Origin: Haemonchus contortus | Lineage: Eukaryota; Nematoda; Chromadorea; Rhabditida; Trichostrongylidae | DNA: 64,000 nucleotides | Assembly: GCA_000469685.2 (NCBI GenBank) | Contig: LS997563.1 | Location: 41,580,468 to 41,644,467, forward strand | Direction of reading: 5' to 3' | Part shown: positions 15,235 to 28,255 of the stretch, in pieces | Layout of the letters: every line of letters begins with the position of its first letter | How positions within the stretch are numbered: position 1 is the stretch's first letter | The notes under the pieces: generated by a model | Database searches by the model: none | Told to the model about the DNA's origin: nothing | What the model saw: only the letters and a program-made list of their open reading frames with translations | Made by a program: the position numbers and the translations under genes

Positions 15235-15901
15235 ATGAATTTTTCAATGACCTGGAACTCTTCGTATGAGAATATTTCAACAATTCTTGAAGGTATCATT
15301 ACAAATTTTCAATAATTGGTGGAATTGAACTAAATTATTACAGATGAGAACATTTCAACAACTTTTCAAGCAGGTGCATTTAATAGTATTCTGACTGGTA
15401 ATTTAATTGAGCTAAGTAAATTCCCTCAGATTTATCAACGACCATTTGGGATGGAACTGATTTCACTTCAAATATGATCAGGTACCTGTTTGTGTAACTC
15501 TTTTCGTCGTAATCTACTCGTTGACTGAATTTGCAGGACAGCCCTTATTTCCGCAGCAACGGAAAGGCAAGCTTTGGTATGTTCACTATGTGTTGATCCG
15601 TCCCCATGTATAGCGCTGTACAGCTTAAAATCTTTGCATCACTTGAAAAACTCCGAATCGATGACTGCTTTTATCGAAAACTTGAAAACTTTTGATTCAT
15701 AGGTGATCATAGCTCGTGCTGCCTCGTACCATCTTCCTGAAGAGAAAATTTCAGGATGAAAGCACTATTTGCTTGAAGGAAACGGCTCTTTTCGTTGTTA
15801 TAGGATTACTGGTTTTATCGTTTATCCTGATGATGGGTGTATGCATCGCTCTTTTAATGTTTCGACTTAGGAGTGGCGAAAAACTCTCCGATATATTTTA
15901 A
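15235..15901 (+). CDS. Short single-pass membrane protein, five exons
   Basis: Exons 15235-15292, 15344-15373, 15430-15481, 15537-15576 and 15713-15901 join in phase to a protein of 122 residues. The ATG at 15235 follows an in-frame TAA; a second in-frame ATG is at 15247. The N-terminal part is short, Ser/Thr-rich and contains several N-glycosylation sequons (NFS, NSS, NIS twice). It is followed by a basic patch, one strong membrane segment (LFVVIGLLVLSFILMMGVCI) and a short basic tail ending in KLSDIF. This suggests a type I-like surface protein with an outer glycosylated stub. Exons one and two encode near-repeats (YENIST and ENISTT). It starts about 300 bases after the spermidine synthase stop, which is compatible with an operon. 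An AATAAA at 15953 may be its poly(A) signal. The family is not recognised. Confidence 0.68.
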
Positions 15902-15952
15902 ACGTTCCAATGAAGTACTTATCACAGTTGTGCTCATTGACGAACGTTCAAA

Positions 15953-15958
15953 AATAAA
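15953..15958 (+). terminator. Poly(A) signal of the membrane-protein gene
   Basis: AATAAA lies 52 bases after the TAA stop at 15899-15901. Confidence 0.6.
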
Positions 15959-16236
15959 AACGTGCCTGCATGTTTTTGGAAAAGGTCACTACAAAGTTTT
16001 AAAGGGATTTGGAGCGCATTGAGTTTTGCCGGAAATTGACGACGTGTCAGGAGACCCCATTGATCTAGGCCAACTGCGGGGCCGTACGAGTTGTCTCTTT
16101 TCTCGTAGCTTTAGTGGCTTTATGTACCACATCACAATAGCCAGAGAGTAGGATCCAATCCTTATGCAGTCAGTCTGAATGTAGCTTGCAATTATTGCGT
16201 TTGCTTTGAAGAATTATGTATTCTACTATTATAAGA

Positions 16237-16510
16237 GGACTGAGGAGGTGGCAGAAGGCGCACTATCGCACACGCATGGTCACGAGTTTGAATCCAGGAT
16301 CGATGTCTGCCTGAAACAACCATGCCTTCTATCCCGAGTTCTGTCAATTTGTACGAGATGCGTCTGGGAGGTTAGAATCTCTCACCTCTACATCTTCTGG
16401 GCACTGCAGTCACTGTATTTGCTACATACACATTCAATACCCCACGCCGATTCTGAATGGAAGTCGAGTGCGGTGGCGCATCCCTCAGACGGGACGATTT
16501 ATACTCCAAA
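16237..16510 (+). mobile_element. tRNA-derived SINE copy
   Basis: A tRNA-like head (GGAGGTGGCAGAAGGCGCAC, with a B-box-like GAGTTTGAATCC) is followed by the family body and its conserved 3' part (TCTGAATGGAAGTCGAGTGC, then GGCGCATCC). It belongs to the same family as the copies at 21820, 28150, 33715, 38325, 60120 and 63596. The long open frame across it is a by-product. Flanking duplications are not clear. Confidence 0.75.
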
Positions 16511-16519
16511 ACTCATCTT

Positions 16520-18380
16520 TCTATCCTTTCACTCGCTTTTGAAGGAGATTGTAGATAAGAGCTGCTATGATTGGGTCCCTTCGGATATCTGGCTACCTTT
16601 TAGGTTTCGAGAGGATGTCATAGACATGGACATGACATTCTTTCGAGACTCGTTCTTTCCTTTTTTCTTTGCACCAGCACCATTCCCTGAATTCGACCTC
16701 CCCCACAACTGAGAGCAATGAAGAGACGTCCTCAAGCTTTGCTTAGGCATACTGCCACCCCTACACCAAACACGGAATGCATAAATTTTCTGAGAATAAC
16801 AACTAATGCTTGCAAACAAGTATTGTGCTATGTTCCATGCTCGACCTTATTTATTCAACAAATAGACAGAATGGACAACATTGAGGTCATATAGTTTTTG
16901 TAGATAAATCAGGCTATAATCTCTAGATGACCCGAATCCATCTACGGCAAAACCTTCATCCGAATCAGGTTTCACGGCGCAGTCAATTGAAGGACATCAA
17001 GAGGATAGGGGATCATACCACGATTAGCAGTGGCACCAAGCCGATTCCGTTCAGCTGAAGTCATTTCCGCAGTCGCTCAAGGGTTTCCCGGCAATTCAAG
17101 GCGCAACTGTTGTTACGATAATCAAGTGCGAAGTGTTTCTCAGAAAACACCTAAACAAGTTTGATTGACCAAACTGGTTTCTACGATGAGGGACAGTCCG
17201 CTTCTGATACTTGGGCCAATTATTCAAGCATTGATTGGCTTACTGTAGCAGTCTCAGTGCATGTAGACAAGCTTGAGCGTAAGGGGAGTGGTTAAACGTC
17301 CTGGGATTTGTTCTTGACTGGCTGTTCTTGGACTATTCAAATGGGAGTGTCATTTTCACAAAGAAAAAGTCATTACCTGTGAGTCAAAACGATCTACTGA
17401 ATCGAACTGATCACTGGGTTTTCTCGCCATCCGTATTTGACCCTATGTCTGGGATTGCTTGTCAATTCGAACCCCGGATCTATAACCGTAGTTTTGTCAA
17501 TACGTTGCCTTTTCCTTTAATCTTTTTGGAGATTTCTTTTCATTCTGTGATTTTGAGTCCTCTAACTGCTATCTGAAAGGTTATTCAGCTTGTTTTCCTT
17601 TATGAATTGCTACATAGTTGCAACACAATCAACCAATGGCTGATCGAGATCAGTGAAATCAGAGTTTGCTGCCGCTTTTGTTCGGTCATTTTGACTCTTT
17701 CTTCTACATTTCCTCTTTTTTTTCTGCCCTATTGAAGCTTATATCGATTATTCTGACCTTGTTGGATCTGATAATTGGCTGTATACTTTATTTGGCCATA
17801 TGTAATCGACTAAGTCTGTCTCTGCTCGTGCTCGTCCATCAGTCTGTTTGTAGCGGAACTTGTAATTCACCTCCTTTTAGACTTATTGTCAGAACGCTCA
17901 AAGTTTGAGAATGTAGATTAATAGCAATGGAAACTGCTTTGATGTTATCGATTGACACTGATGAATCGATACTCATGCGGGACCTGATGTGAAAGGACTG
18001 ATTATTCATAGCTTAACCTCATTTATTCTTAGAGCGTACGGAAATTTATATTATACAGGTGTGATGGAACTTCGCTATCACTTTTATGGGAACCGATCAA
18101 TACTGATCCGTACTGTAATCGATATTGAATCAGGTACAATGAATTACTCGGTTATGAGGAGGTTTGCTTGGTGACAGCCAGAGTAATCCAACTTAGCCGT
18201 AGAATTGAGCAGAGATCGAGGCGGGCCTAAGGATTAGATAGGTAGGGCTTGAAGAATTAAATGACTCTCTCTCTCTCTTGATAATGCGCCGTGCTTTCTA
18301 CGTTCATTCCAAGTAGTAAAGGCTGTTGCATGAACTCTCGGTTATTGAAATTGAATCTGAAAGCATCACAGTTAAGAATT
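16520..18380. other. Intergenic, no gene recognised
   Basis: Low-complexity AT-rich DNA with several short frames (for example 17328-17576 and 17666-17908) that have no splice support. A short CT dinucleotide run lies at about 18264-18278. Confidence 0.45.
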
Positions 18381-18384
18381 GGTC

Positions 18385-18448
18385 TATTAGAAATATCAGA
18401 ATTCATCTCTCAGTATCAACTGAGAGGTGAATTCTGATATTTCTAATA
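18385..18448. repeat. 29-bp-stem hairpin
   Basis: Arms at 18385-18413 and 18420-18448 are reverse complements with one mismatch, separated by the six-base loop TATCAA. The arm starts TATTAGAAATATCAGAATTC. It may be a foldback element or the centre of a palindromic repeat. A microRNA-type precursor is also possible, although the stem is unusually perfect. Confidence 0.92.
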
Positions 18449-21400
18449 ATAAATCTAATCTAATAAACAATAGATCACTGATCACTTGTTTCATTCAGCA
18501 GCTTTGAAGGCGTTCAACTTCCTCGGAATGTGAACTAGTCACCTTTGAAACCTGGTTGTTTCACGGTAGCAAGTCAATCCACTAAAAAAAACTAAGTACC
18601 ATAACAGAATCTCATTAAAGATGATAATCTGAAGGCTTTCAGTGAATCGACCACGTGAAAGATACCGTTTTTGTATCTCCATCCGTCCTTTCTCTAAGCC
18701 CTCGATCGTGACAGTCGCTATCTAATTTACTGGTTTGACTTGTTTTGTGTGATAAATCTCACCGCTGATACCATCCATCATTGATATCACTTCGGGTGTT
18801 TTATGTCTGTCCGATTAATTAAACAATTCGAAATCGAACCAAATCATGTCAGGTCTGTACTAATTTCATACTTTCACTAATTGATAAGCTCAATTACACT
18901 AGTTTCATTTTACCTTCCGTCTATATAATTTAGTAATCGATCGTATTAACAACAAAATATCATTATTTATTACTTGAAATTACCATTCATTATCATTTGA
19001 GTTTTATCAGTTTTACTGAACTTTGTACATATCTTATTATGTAAACATTAATTATTCCGCAAAATGAATCTTCAAGGAGTAGCATGGTAAATTTCTCCCC
19101 ATTAGGGATACCAAGAGTAACTACTAAACCAAAACTTGTGGTTTTTTTTTGCTCACTCAATTTTTTTTAGCTCGCGGTCCTCTTTCTGATTCGTCTTGAA
19201 CCAGAACATTCTGTTCACACTTTTAAATGAATTTATCCTATCTCATACTTTTACTTCGTTCACTTTTTGAATAAATTCAATTTATCCCGTAATTTGGAAT
19301 TGGAATTAAATGGGTATTATGGCCCATTGGATGCACGGAGCTAAAAGAACAAGTCCAGAGAGCAAAATTCTCAAATGTATTTCCTTTATAGCAGGCTTCC
19401 AATCTACTTTTAGAATAGAAACCTGCCAAAAGGATTATCTAGTAATCAAGCAAACATCCCTAACCTTCACGTGCGGCTCTCGATGAACCTCGGTATATTT
19501 TCGAAAAAAGTTGTACAAATAAAGTTTTTTTTTCGAAAACATCTCTAATATTTACAAATGGGTATTTCGGTTCTTTTACCTACAATTGCTTGTGATTACC
19601 CAGCTTCTACTCATCGATAGATGAGCTATCGAGTTGATAATTCTGGAAACCTCAGTGACAATTTCGTGTGGCAATTTCATCCTTGAAAAAGTTGCCTTTG
19701 TTGAAATCGATGAGGCAGCGGAAACTGTTTTTCTTCCTCAAATGACAATGCTAAATGTGATGAGGGACAGCCACGCGAATCTTGCTTAGCCGCTACCACT
19801 TGAAATCATTCTGCGTGCCAAGCCGGCCGGCTTGAAACTGCTGCTCATCACTCGTGGACTGGATTCGGCGCGGGCTACTAGCGGGTGGCCCATTGTGAGG
19901 ATATTAAGCTTAACTGGTTAGTAGCGCAACTTTTCCTAGTGCTAATCTCTTGGCTAATCTCTTGCGGTCAAATCCAGTCAGAACTTTACGGCTAACGTTC
20001 TCTGATTTAATTTCATATCTTCTGAAACGTGACTTCAAAGTGATAAGATGCTTACAGCACCCGGGTGGTCTCGGAGTTTTGAGAAGTAGCAGGGTTTTAT
20101 TGATAATTCCCAGGCTCGCACCATCCTGTCATATCCAACAAATTGGTGATTTTTCTGTTTACATTCGGGAAGTAGGCGGTGAGATGAGAAAAAAATGAAA
20201 TGTTTACTCAAACGAATGCCTTGGCAACGTCTAGTCAGTCAAGGTGTTTAGCCATTACGAATGATTTTCTGTGATTATTCGCAATCAATGTTTGTAATAC
20301 TTATTCCTGAAATGTTATATTGTCACTTACGGCCCTTTACTCAAATTCCGTTCTAATTTCAAGTTATTCACTTATTTATTGCTCTTGACGATATGGTAAA
20401 GCTCCTAGCGTCGGCTTAGTTGCTTTTGGAATGCGCCATGCATAAGACTCACTCATGTCAAAAGGAATCGGATTTGAAATATCGTTAAGGCTACAAAATC
20501 ATTCTTAAATCCTGTCGATGAGTTCCCATGTTTGGTTGTTGCCTGTTTTCCAACCCGGAAGGATAAGGGCTTGTTTTGCACCTGAACAGGTTTCGAGCCA
20601 CAACCAGATCTTCAACTATGATTATGCTGGCGGAACAACTTATCGCTGCCTTACCTCCTTTCCTATCAGTATGATTATTTTCATGGACTGTTACTTACAA
20701 GTTGTTTATTTACTTTTAGAGTATAGTTATTTTCAATAATTAAATATGGATTAGTTGAATAATTACTCGAAGCACCACCACGGAACTGATAGCAGCCCTG
20801 AGCCTCCCTCACTCGGGGCGATTGTGAATGGCAGAAAAACATATTGCAGAAAGCCATATCCAGTTCCTGTGGACTGCGCCGCGCCCCGAATTTCTTCCGA
20901 AATTGAGTAGGCGTGCAAAGGTCCACGTAATGGGGTTGAAGAGTGTAGCCTATGTTCCGGTCAGTCCTTCGCTTTTACAATCACATCATCAACTAAAACT
21001 AGTCGAAATCGAGCAGAAAAGCTTAACTGACCTGATTGGAATCCAGTCTAACCGGTCATGCAAGGTTTTTGTGGTCGTATCCCTTTACTTTCCCTAATAG
21101 GGATATTTCTAGATAAGTTTAAAGAGAGGGGAAAGCGGAGCCCATCAAGTAACATCATCCTTCCAAATTCTCCCATCCCAACGGTTGCAGCAGAACGATT
21201 GGTTGACTGTTTTCAAAGCTTGAATTTAATTTTCGACTCAGCCTATTTAATTTTTCACTTTTTTCAAATAACTTTATTGGCTCTCCGATGTTCTTCCATG
21301 GCTCTTTCTGTTTGTATCACGATTTCAATTATTGCTTGTACAATTTCATGGTAGCGAGTTTGTTCATTTCTTTTTGCAAAATACCTTTCTTAAAAAATTC

Positions 21401-21804
21401 TTCTTCTATCGCAATACTCTTTCTGAATCTAAATAGGACCGGTAAGGCTCTATGTCGCAGAAAAATTTTCTTCGATAAATAGGCTCAAGGAGGATTAGTC
21501 AGGACACTACCGATGATGATTTCGTCCCGTTAAATTGGCTTATATATTATAGAACAACTACTTCTGGACGAAATAGAAAATCGGATCACTCAGACCTTGA
21601 GATCGAATTAGCTCTTCCTAAGAAAAGTGGCCAAGTGTTTGAATTTAGGCCGTTTCAAATCACTGATCTCTTTTGAAATCTTAATCTGTCTACCTCTCCA
21701 AAAAGTTCAGAATCATCTTTTGAAGATTCCAGTCTGGTAGGCATAAAAGAGGGAAAGAGTACAATACTGAGTGCGATCAAGCAATGCGAAAAAGATTTTT
21801 AGGC
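18449..21804. other. Intergenic, no gene recognised
   Basis: No recognisable exon. Open frames at 19950-20198, 20518-20739 and 20828-21354 lack splice signals and family motifs. Confidence 0.4.
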
Positions 21805-21819
21805 TTATGATAGGACCGT

Positions 21820-22108
21820 GGTTGTGTAATGGCAAGTGGCGCACTATCTCACACGCACGGTCAGGGGTTCGAATCCCTAATCGATGCCCACCTAGGCCAA
21901 CCAAGCCTTCCATCCATCTGGGGTCGGTAAATTGGTAGCAGACTCGACTGGGAGGATAAAAGCACTGACTTGTACATCGGCTGGCCACCGCAAGTCAATG
22001 TATAGGCCACATACGTACTCATTAAGCCACTACGATTCTGAATGGAAGTCGAGTGCGGGGCGCATCCCTCAGATGGGATTGGTTGACGCCAAGAACTTTA
22101 CTTTAACT
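21820..22108 (+). mobile_element. Complete tRNA-derived SINE with target duplication
   Basis: The head has an A-box-like TAATGGCAAGTGGCGC and a perfect B box GGTTCGAATCC. The body carries the family's TGGCCACCGCAAGTCAATG and the 3' block GAATGGAAGTCGAGTGCGGG. The 3' end is a short CTTTA-type repeat. A 15-base direct repeat, TTATGATAGGACCGT, flanks it at 21805-21819 and 22109-22123, so both ends are defined and the insertion is fairly recent. SINEs are copied by the enzymes of a LINE partner, which is not seen in this window. Confidence 0.9.
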
Positions 22109-22123
22109 TTATGATAGGACCGT

Positions 22124-25100
22124 TTCACTCCACGACTTGGAAATGTCGTAAGAGGCTGAGTCAAGTTGAGCAATGGTTCAAGCTCTATGGTTACTGCAAG
22201 GAACCTCTTAGTAAGCCAATATATTTAGATATCGTGAAAAATCCGCAAATGTTATCTCAAGTACGCTTCTCCTATCCCTCCCCTCACAGATTTTTTTGAA
22301 GTATCCTCACCGTACGCTGTAACAATTATTTATACCGTGGAGAAACCGGCTGTCCCTATCCATTAGAGCTATTAGGAGGGAAACTGTAAGAAAAACAATT
22401 CGGAAATTAGTAACTAATCAATATACTTCTATGTAAACATGTAAACTTAGTAACTGGCCTTGCCTTTGTCGAAGATGGCACGTTCACTGCCTCGGAACTA
22501 TTCAGTGAACCCATCGGCAGCACTTTGAAGATAGAACTTCTTTCTATGTCTCTGATTTTAAGTCTGTTTCTGATTTTGATTTGGAAGCTTCTCTTTGGTT
22601 CTTCAACGTCCCATCTTCGGAGCTCTTCTTAGTTTTTGATGAATCGCTTCCTGGTCATCATGCGGGCAAGAGCAGTTTTCAATTTACTTTATTTATTAGC
22701 TTTATTTCATCTTGTGATAAATTACTTCAGCTATTATTCCGACTTTCTGGTACCATACACGTATTGCCTACCTTTTGAGACTGTTGGGGTAGAGAACCTT
22801 CGATTCCGTAGTGCTGATGTAATGGAAGGAATCAAATCTAGTTCGAAAAAATCAAAAAGAAAACTTGTTTAGGTGGTACACTATTTTCGAATTCACTTGG
22901 AAGGCAAGTAACACAATCAAATAAATTACTTTGTTTTTTTCTGGCATAAATTTTGATTTGCACATTAGATGAACAAAAACAGGTTGCTGGTGTGTTTCGC
23001 ATTCAAAATGGGGCCAATCCTCGAACAACAATTGGACGGAGTTTTTGTTCAATCAACGGCTGCCCTTTATTGACTATGTAAATGTTCCAATGTTGTTTCC
23101 ATGGCTAAAACCGTTTTTATATATATTTCCCATTTTTACTTTCAAAAGTAGGTACAGAGTATGTACAACGAATATATCGAAGTTCATATGACTGAGAATT
23201 GGATCTTTTAAAGGTTCGTATTTTACACCTGTAAATTCGTTTGAATTTCTTCTTCAGAATCACAGATAGAAAGTTTTTTAAATAGAAATTTTTTTAAAAA
23301 TTTTTGTAACATGACTTCAAGAGTTCATGGCGGCAATTCTATTCCTCAAATGATAGTTTTGAATGAATTGAAAATAATAATTCAAAGGTGTTTCAAAAAG
23401 GCGAAATTTGCCGAAGGCTGTATTTCAAAAAATCAAAAGTGGAAAAATGTAAAAAAAATATCAGACAAAATAGTTAGGACAGACTAAGTATATGCAAGTA
23501 AAACGAACTTTCGAACGAATAAATAAATTGAGATATCAAAATGAGTTCAAATCAGTTTGTAAACTGTGTTACTTAATGATATCTAATGATACTTGGTGAT
23601 AATCAATGATAGTGAGGAATGAAAACACAGCAAAAGAAGTTTCGTGAGAATAGTGAATGATAAAAGTTAGGTAATTTTCGGAATGAAGTTCACTGATCTA
23701 CCGTAATATTCAGAAGTTGTTTGTTCGGTTGACTTCTAACAATAGCCTAGTACAAGTTTTTCATATGATTGCCCTCTCGCAACATCGCGATAATTCGCTT
23801 CCATCTGATCGTGAAACCCAGTTTTCTCACGTGTCATCATCAAAGGCAAATCGTCGTGCCATCATTGCCTTTTCTGGTCGTTACGCTCAGTTCTTTCTGA
23901 CGGTCCGTCCAATAAGCATGAAGCGTTAAGTTGTTGCCCTTCGTTTTGCAGAAAGACACATCAGAGCTGGAGGGGTTCCAAGTAATACGGCGGTCTGAAG
24001 TACTTAACGACAGAAATTACTCATCTTTTATTCAGTAAGTATGGTCGTTCCTTTGCGACTTTTCTTCCCACCAACTGACGAGAAACTCATCTTAATACCC
24101 GTTTGTATATGTATGTATTGTCATGTTGTACTAAAATGCTCTTCACTAAAATGCTTGTAAGTTTTCAACAAATCCACGGCATCTGTGTGTTATAAGGTGT
24201 ACTTCATGAGAGAGAATAATCATCTTTCATTAACGGACCAAGTCTATATTGACTTTTTCTCAATCTTTCTTTCTTTCCAATATCAGTGATATCACTATGA
24301 TCCCGTGCTACCCCGTTATCACTAGGAGTATTTTCTGTTCCACTTTTTCCTTCCGAAATGCTTTTCAGTGGTTCTTATTGAATTGAGGGAACGTTATAAC
24401 AAAAAACCAGCGTCATACATGGTGAATAATTCAAGCTTAATTCACTGTCCAACATATTTCCTCGTCTCCATCTTACATTACCCATTGTTTATCACTCTCT
24501 ATAACATTCTGTTACTCTATTCTCCGATCTCTATTACACTGTAATACTCGGTTATTACTGACTCTATCATGAATGTTACCCACATGCTCCTGAATGGCCC
24601 TCCGTGTATTCTCAATAGGTTCTTTAGGAGAAAATAGCCCCGTAGCTGCTCTGCAAAGGGCCTAAAAACTGTAGAGCCACGATCAGCTGGGATCGGGAAT
24701 GTGGTCATCTCTGCTGTGGGTAGGTTCGTCTCTTCAGATAGTATCTCCCATATTCAATCACGATGGCCAGCTATAGGGTGAAAAATTAGGAAAATTGGTG
24801 AAATAACACCATGTTCTAGCATCGAATAGCTGTAAGAAAGGGTAGTAGAGTTAGCAGGAAACCTATACTGTCAGTATCGGTGACATAACATTAGATTTGT
24901 TGTTACCGAGCACATGAAGAGACTTGGAGTACGTTGGACACTATTAATTTCCTGAAACTTTTCCCAACTTATATGTATACATTGTTTCCGAGAGATAGTC
25001 TTTCATTCGATGAAAAAGTTTCTCACCGGCTTGACGACTTGCATCTGTCTCAGCGATAGCATGAGATTAACTCCAGGGACAAGAAGAAGAGGAGCTGGTT

Positions 25101-25190
25101 TGACTGCCTCAGGTTATAAAAGATGTCTGAGTTTTTTTCTATTCGTCTTCACTAATCATATCGAAAAAACTTAGTTTGCTTTTTTTGATG
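22124..25190. other. Intergenic, few weak open frames
   Basis: A plus-strand frame at 22636-22872 starts with a signal-peptide-like hydrophobic stretch and ends in a Lys/Ser-rich tail, and could be a small secreted peptide, but it has no supporting signal. A frame at 23717-23929 is also open. I recognise neither. Confidence 0.3.
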
Positions 25191-25197
25191 GTCAATC

Positions 25198-25213
25198 GGG
25201 GGGGGGGGGGGGG
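25198..25213 (+). repeat. Run of 16 G
   Basis: An uninterrupted G tract followed by TGGGG. It is capable of forming a G-quadruplex on the plus strand and is a stretch where sequencing length errors are likely. Confidence 0.9.
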
Positions 25214-25299
25214 TGGGGAATGGTCGAATTTTCGAAATGAGGTCACTCTCATTCAGACCTTGTCTCGCTACTGTCTCGAGCCAAGACCAATTTTGCAGT

Positions 25300-25430
25300 C
25301 GTCTTTTCACAGGATTGCGATTCGGTCGGACAGGTCGCTTTCCCTGATGAAAATCCGAACATGAATCCATGCTTTTCGTGCAGTGCGCTGCACCATTACA
25401 CTACGCCTGGGCGGAGTATGATCATCTGAT
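25300..25430 (-). mobile_element. tRNA-like SINE head, degenerate
   Basis: On the minus strand, GGCGTAGTGTAATGGTGCAG resembles the A-box half of a tRNA-derived head, and a weak B-box-like GTTCGGATTTT follows about 40 bases on. The body of the main SINE family is not obvious, so it is either a different family or a decayed copy. Confidence 0.4.
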
Positions 25431-25439
25431 TCTGCACAT

Positions 25440-28140
25440 CAGGCTAGGAATAATCCTGCCTTAATTCAAGCAAAGTACCCTTCATAACTTTTCTAGGTTA
25501 TTTATAGAATGGATGTTTGAACAAATGGTAGAGACAGATGTCCACGGAGCATATGACTTGAGAAAAACCTGGATCCTTGGGAAAGAATCGCCCGAACGGG
25601 AGGAATTTCTCGCTTCAACATGAATAATGTGGGATTTTTACATATTATCCGAGAATTTAAGCCATGGTCTTTGTAACAATATTTTTACTTTGGCAATAGG
25701 TTTTGTCCAAGATATCCATCAGTTGAGCCAGCTTTGCTTTTTTTAGTAAAATGGAGGGAAGGAACTAAGCCCTAGTATCAGTTCATTCAGCCCCGGCTTT
25801 ACATTTAAAGCAAGGGACCCTGTTTCAGTCAATTTTCGCTACTGCTACTGCTCACTCATTAGTTCTAACCTTTCAGTAATTTGCTGTTGAGTAGTGACAA
25901 ATCGTTTCTTCCGTTTCTCCACACTGTTTCCTCTCCAGTCTGGGATAAGGATAAGTCTTGGCCGTCAATTTATTCTGCTTGTAAGGATGCGCCGATGCAC
26001 TTGGCTTTCATTCAAAATTGCTATGACATGACTAGACAAGGACATGAATTTTACTGCAATGTGGAAACAATTAAAATATTGGAAAGGTCAAATCAAATTA
26101 AAAATTTCGATTTGAAATTGGAAATATTAAATCCTAACAAAACAAAGCATGTTACAACAATCATTCCCACTTCCAATTTTTTGTAGAATTGCAATGGGAA
26201 ATGTTCGAGTGAGAGGCTCAATGAATCATCTTCCATAGCTAATCCCTAAACGAGTCATGTAAAGTGAATAAACGAGATTCAATGGGTATTGGGTTGTAAT
26301 CGCTCGATTACCAGCAATCGAGGATTGTCCAATACAGTATGACTCATCACTGTTACAGTACCACTTACAAATAAATATCATTGGACTTATCTCGCTTCAC
26401 TCAGAAGAATGCTATCATCCCCGTTGGATACAATTCGTTTAGTTTGCCGTCTTTTAAGAGTTAATCCACCTCGATTTTTTGCCTTCATTATAATAACACA
26501 TTAGCACTGGCTTAAATAATTCATGAGTGAATAATTTAGTGAATATTTGAATAAATAAGTAAACAAGTAGGTAAATAAAGACGTACATAAAAAATATGCG
26601 GAGGCTCATAGCATGTTTGAACTATTGTCAAATTATTATTTATCATAAAGTTAAATGAAACATTCGAATTTCTCTAAACTTTAAACTTTGATGCTTATTT
26701 TCTCAGTTTTTTCTCAAAAGGGGATAAGCGATTTTTCTCCCAAAAAATCTTTATCCTTTTTTTATATATTCAATAGAATTTTCGCTACTATGTATATATC
26801 CCATTATTCTATCTTTTGTACTTATGGTAGGATTGGTTTCTCTCTGTGAATCACTGTGTTAGACGTTGACAAGGCAGGACCATGTTAAAACTGTGAGGTT
26901 TTTTTAAATTATACCAGGGCATTTTTATAAACATTTTGACTTATTCACTCGCTTACACAATTTGTTTATTTATCTCTCTGAACCAACAAAGTTTTCGAGA
27001 ATGGCAGGTACAATTCTAAATGGATTTTTAGTTTGCTCAATACTCCAGACGTGGTTGGTCGAACCGAGAGTTAAAGAGCTGTTTGTATGGCGCTAATTTT
27101 ACATTGTTTTGGGAAGCTCATCGTAATGTGACAAAAATAGGTAAAAATTAGCCAAAATGAGTAAAAAGAGAAGTAATTTTGAATACAGTTTTTTACTTGT
27201 TACCGTTGACTGCTTTGGAATCACTACATTCTCTGTTATTCATTTATTTATTCAAAATTATTCAGTTGCTTATCATTCTGATTTTTCATTCACCAGTACC
27301 ATCTGTATAACCTGTATGCGAGTCGACTTCGAGCCATCTGTTCTGGTCCCAAAGACCTGGTCTCCAGTGTCGGCCGAGCATATTCAGCATCTGTTGAGCC
27401 CACCTCAATCAGGCCTTTCCGGCGCTCGCTGGTGATCCAACGGAAACCAGTTCTAATCGTAAGCCGAAAAGTCCATCGGTGTCTTTTAGAAGACTAGGTC
27501 ATGCAGTATTTATTTCAGTGTTTTTCTTAGGAACTTTCTGGTATTTCTGGATAAGTAGATGAGTAGATGTTAATATAAGCTGTCAGACTGTTAGAAAAGT
27601 GTTTCTAGTTTTTTTTGATTTTTTAAAATTTCTGCTCCGTAACATTTCTCACAATCAAATTTTTGGTGTTGATTGTGAGGGTTTTGACCATGCAAAGCTC
27701 TCAATTATGTCCCTGGCAGGCTCGGAAAAATATCTGCCGCCTGCTCACGAAGTATTTTGTAGGTCATGTTTGTGTATTCGTGAACATAAGGGCCTAGTTC
27801 GTTATTGTAGTCCGAGTTTACGAGTTTACTGTGGCGACCATATTTTTTGACTTCCGCTTTGCCCAAAAATTGTACACACCGTTATGTCCATGAACTACAA
27901 TTCTTCAGTACTTCCGACTTATATAATATTAAAATGCTGTTATACAATAAAAATGCAACATATTCTCTAACGAATTTATCTTTTTGCTACGAAGTTGTGT
28001 TTATACCTGGTGGTCGCTCCCATCATACTTTATTAACCATTTGCCGGGTTGAAATGAAAAGTGATAAATTCTAAAGTCTTTTCACTTCAAATGGGAAATG
28101 GACTCCCGCTTTCGTCTTAAATTCAGCATCGTAGCAGGGT
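25440..28140. other. Intergenic, no gene recognised
   Basis: AT-rich DNA. Frames at 25881-26186, 27157-27435 and 27599-27850 lack splice signals or family motifs. Confidence 0.4.
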
Positions 28141-28149
28141 TTGGATTGT

Positions 28150-28255
28150 ATGTGTGGCCCATGAGTTGTGGTGATCAGCCGATGTGCAAGCCAGTGCTTT
28201 TATCCTTCTAAACGGGTCCAGTACCAATCAATCGACCCCGGAGGGATGAAGGTCC
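28150..28255 (-). mobile_element. SINE fragment
   Basis: The segment with GCCGATGTGCAAGCCAGTGC, then TTTTATCCTTCTAAACGGGT and ACCAATCAATCGACCCC, matches the reverse complement of the middle of the SINE body (compare the copy at 21820). The tRNA-like head and the 3' block are missing or too diverged to see. Confidence 0.6.

Noticed and set aside
16206..16712. 168-codon open frame
   Set aside because: It runs through a SINE copy, and the translation has no protein-like continuity outside it.
22636..22872. Signal-peptide-like open frame
   Set aside because: The hydrophobic part is AT-rich low complexity and there is no promoter, splice or family evidence.
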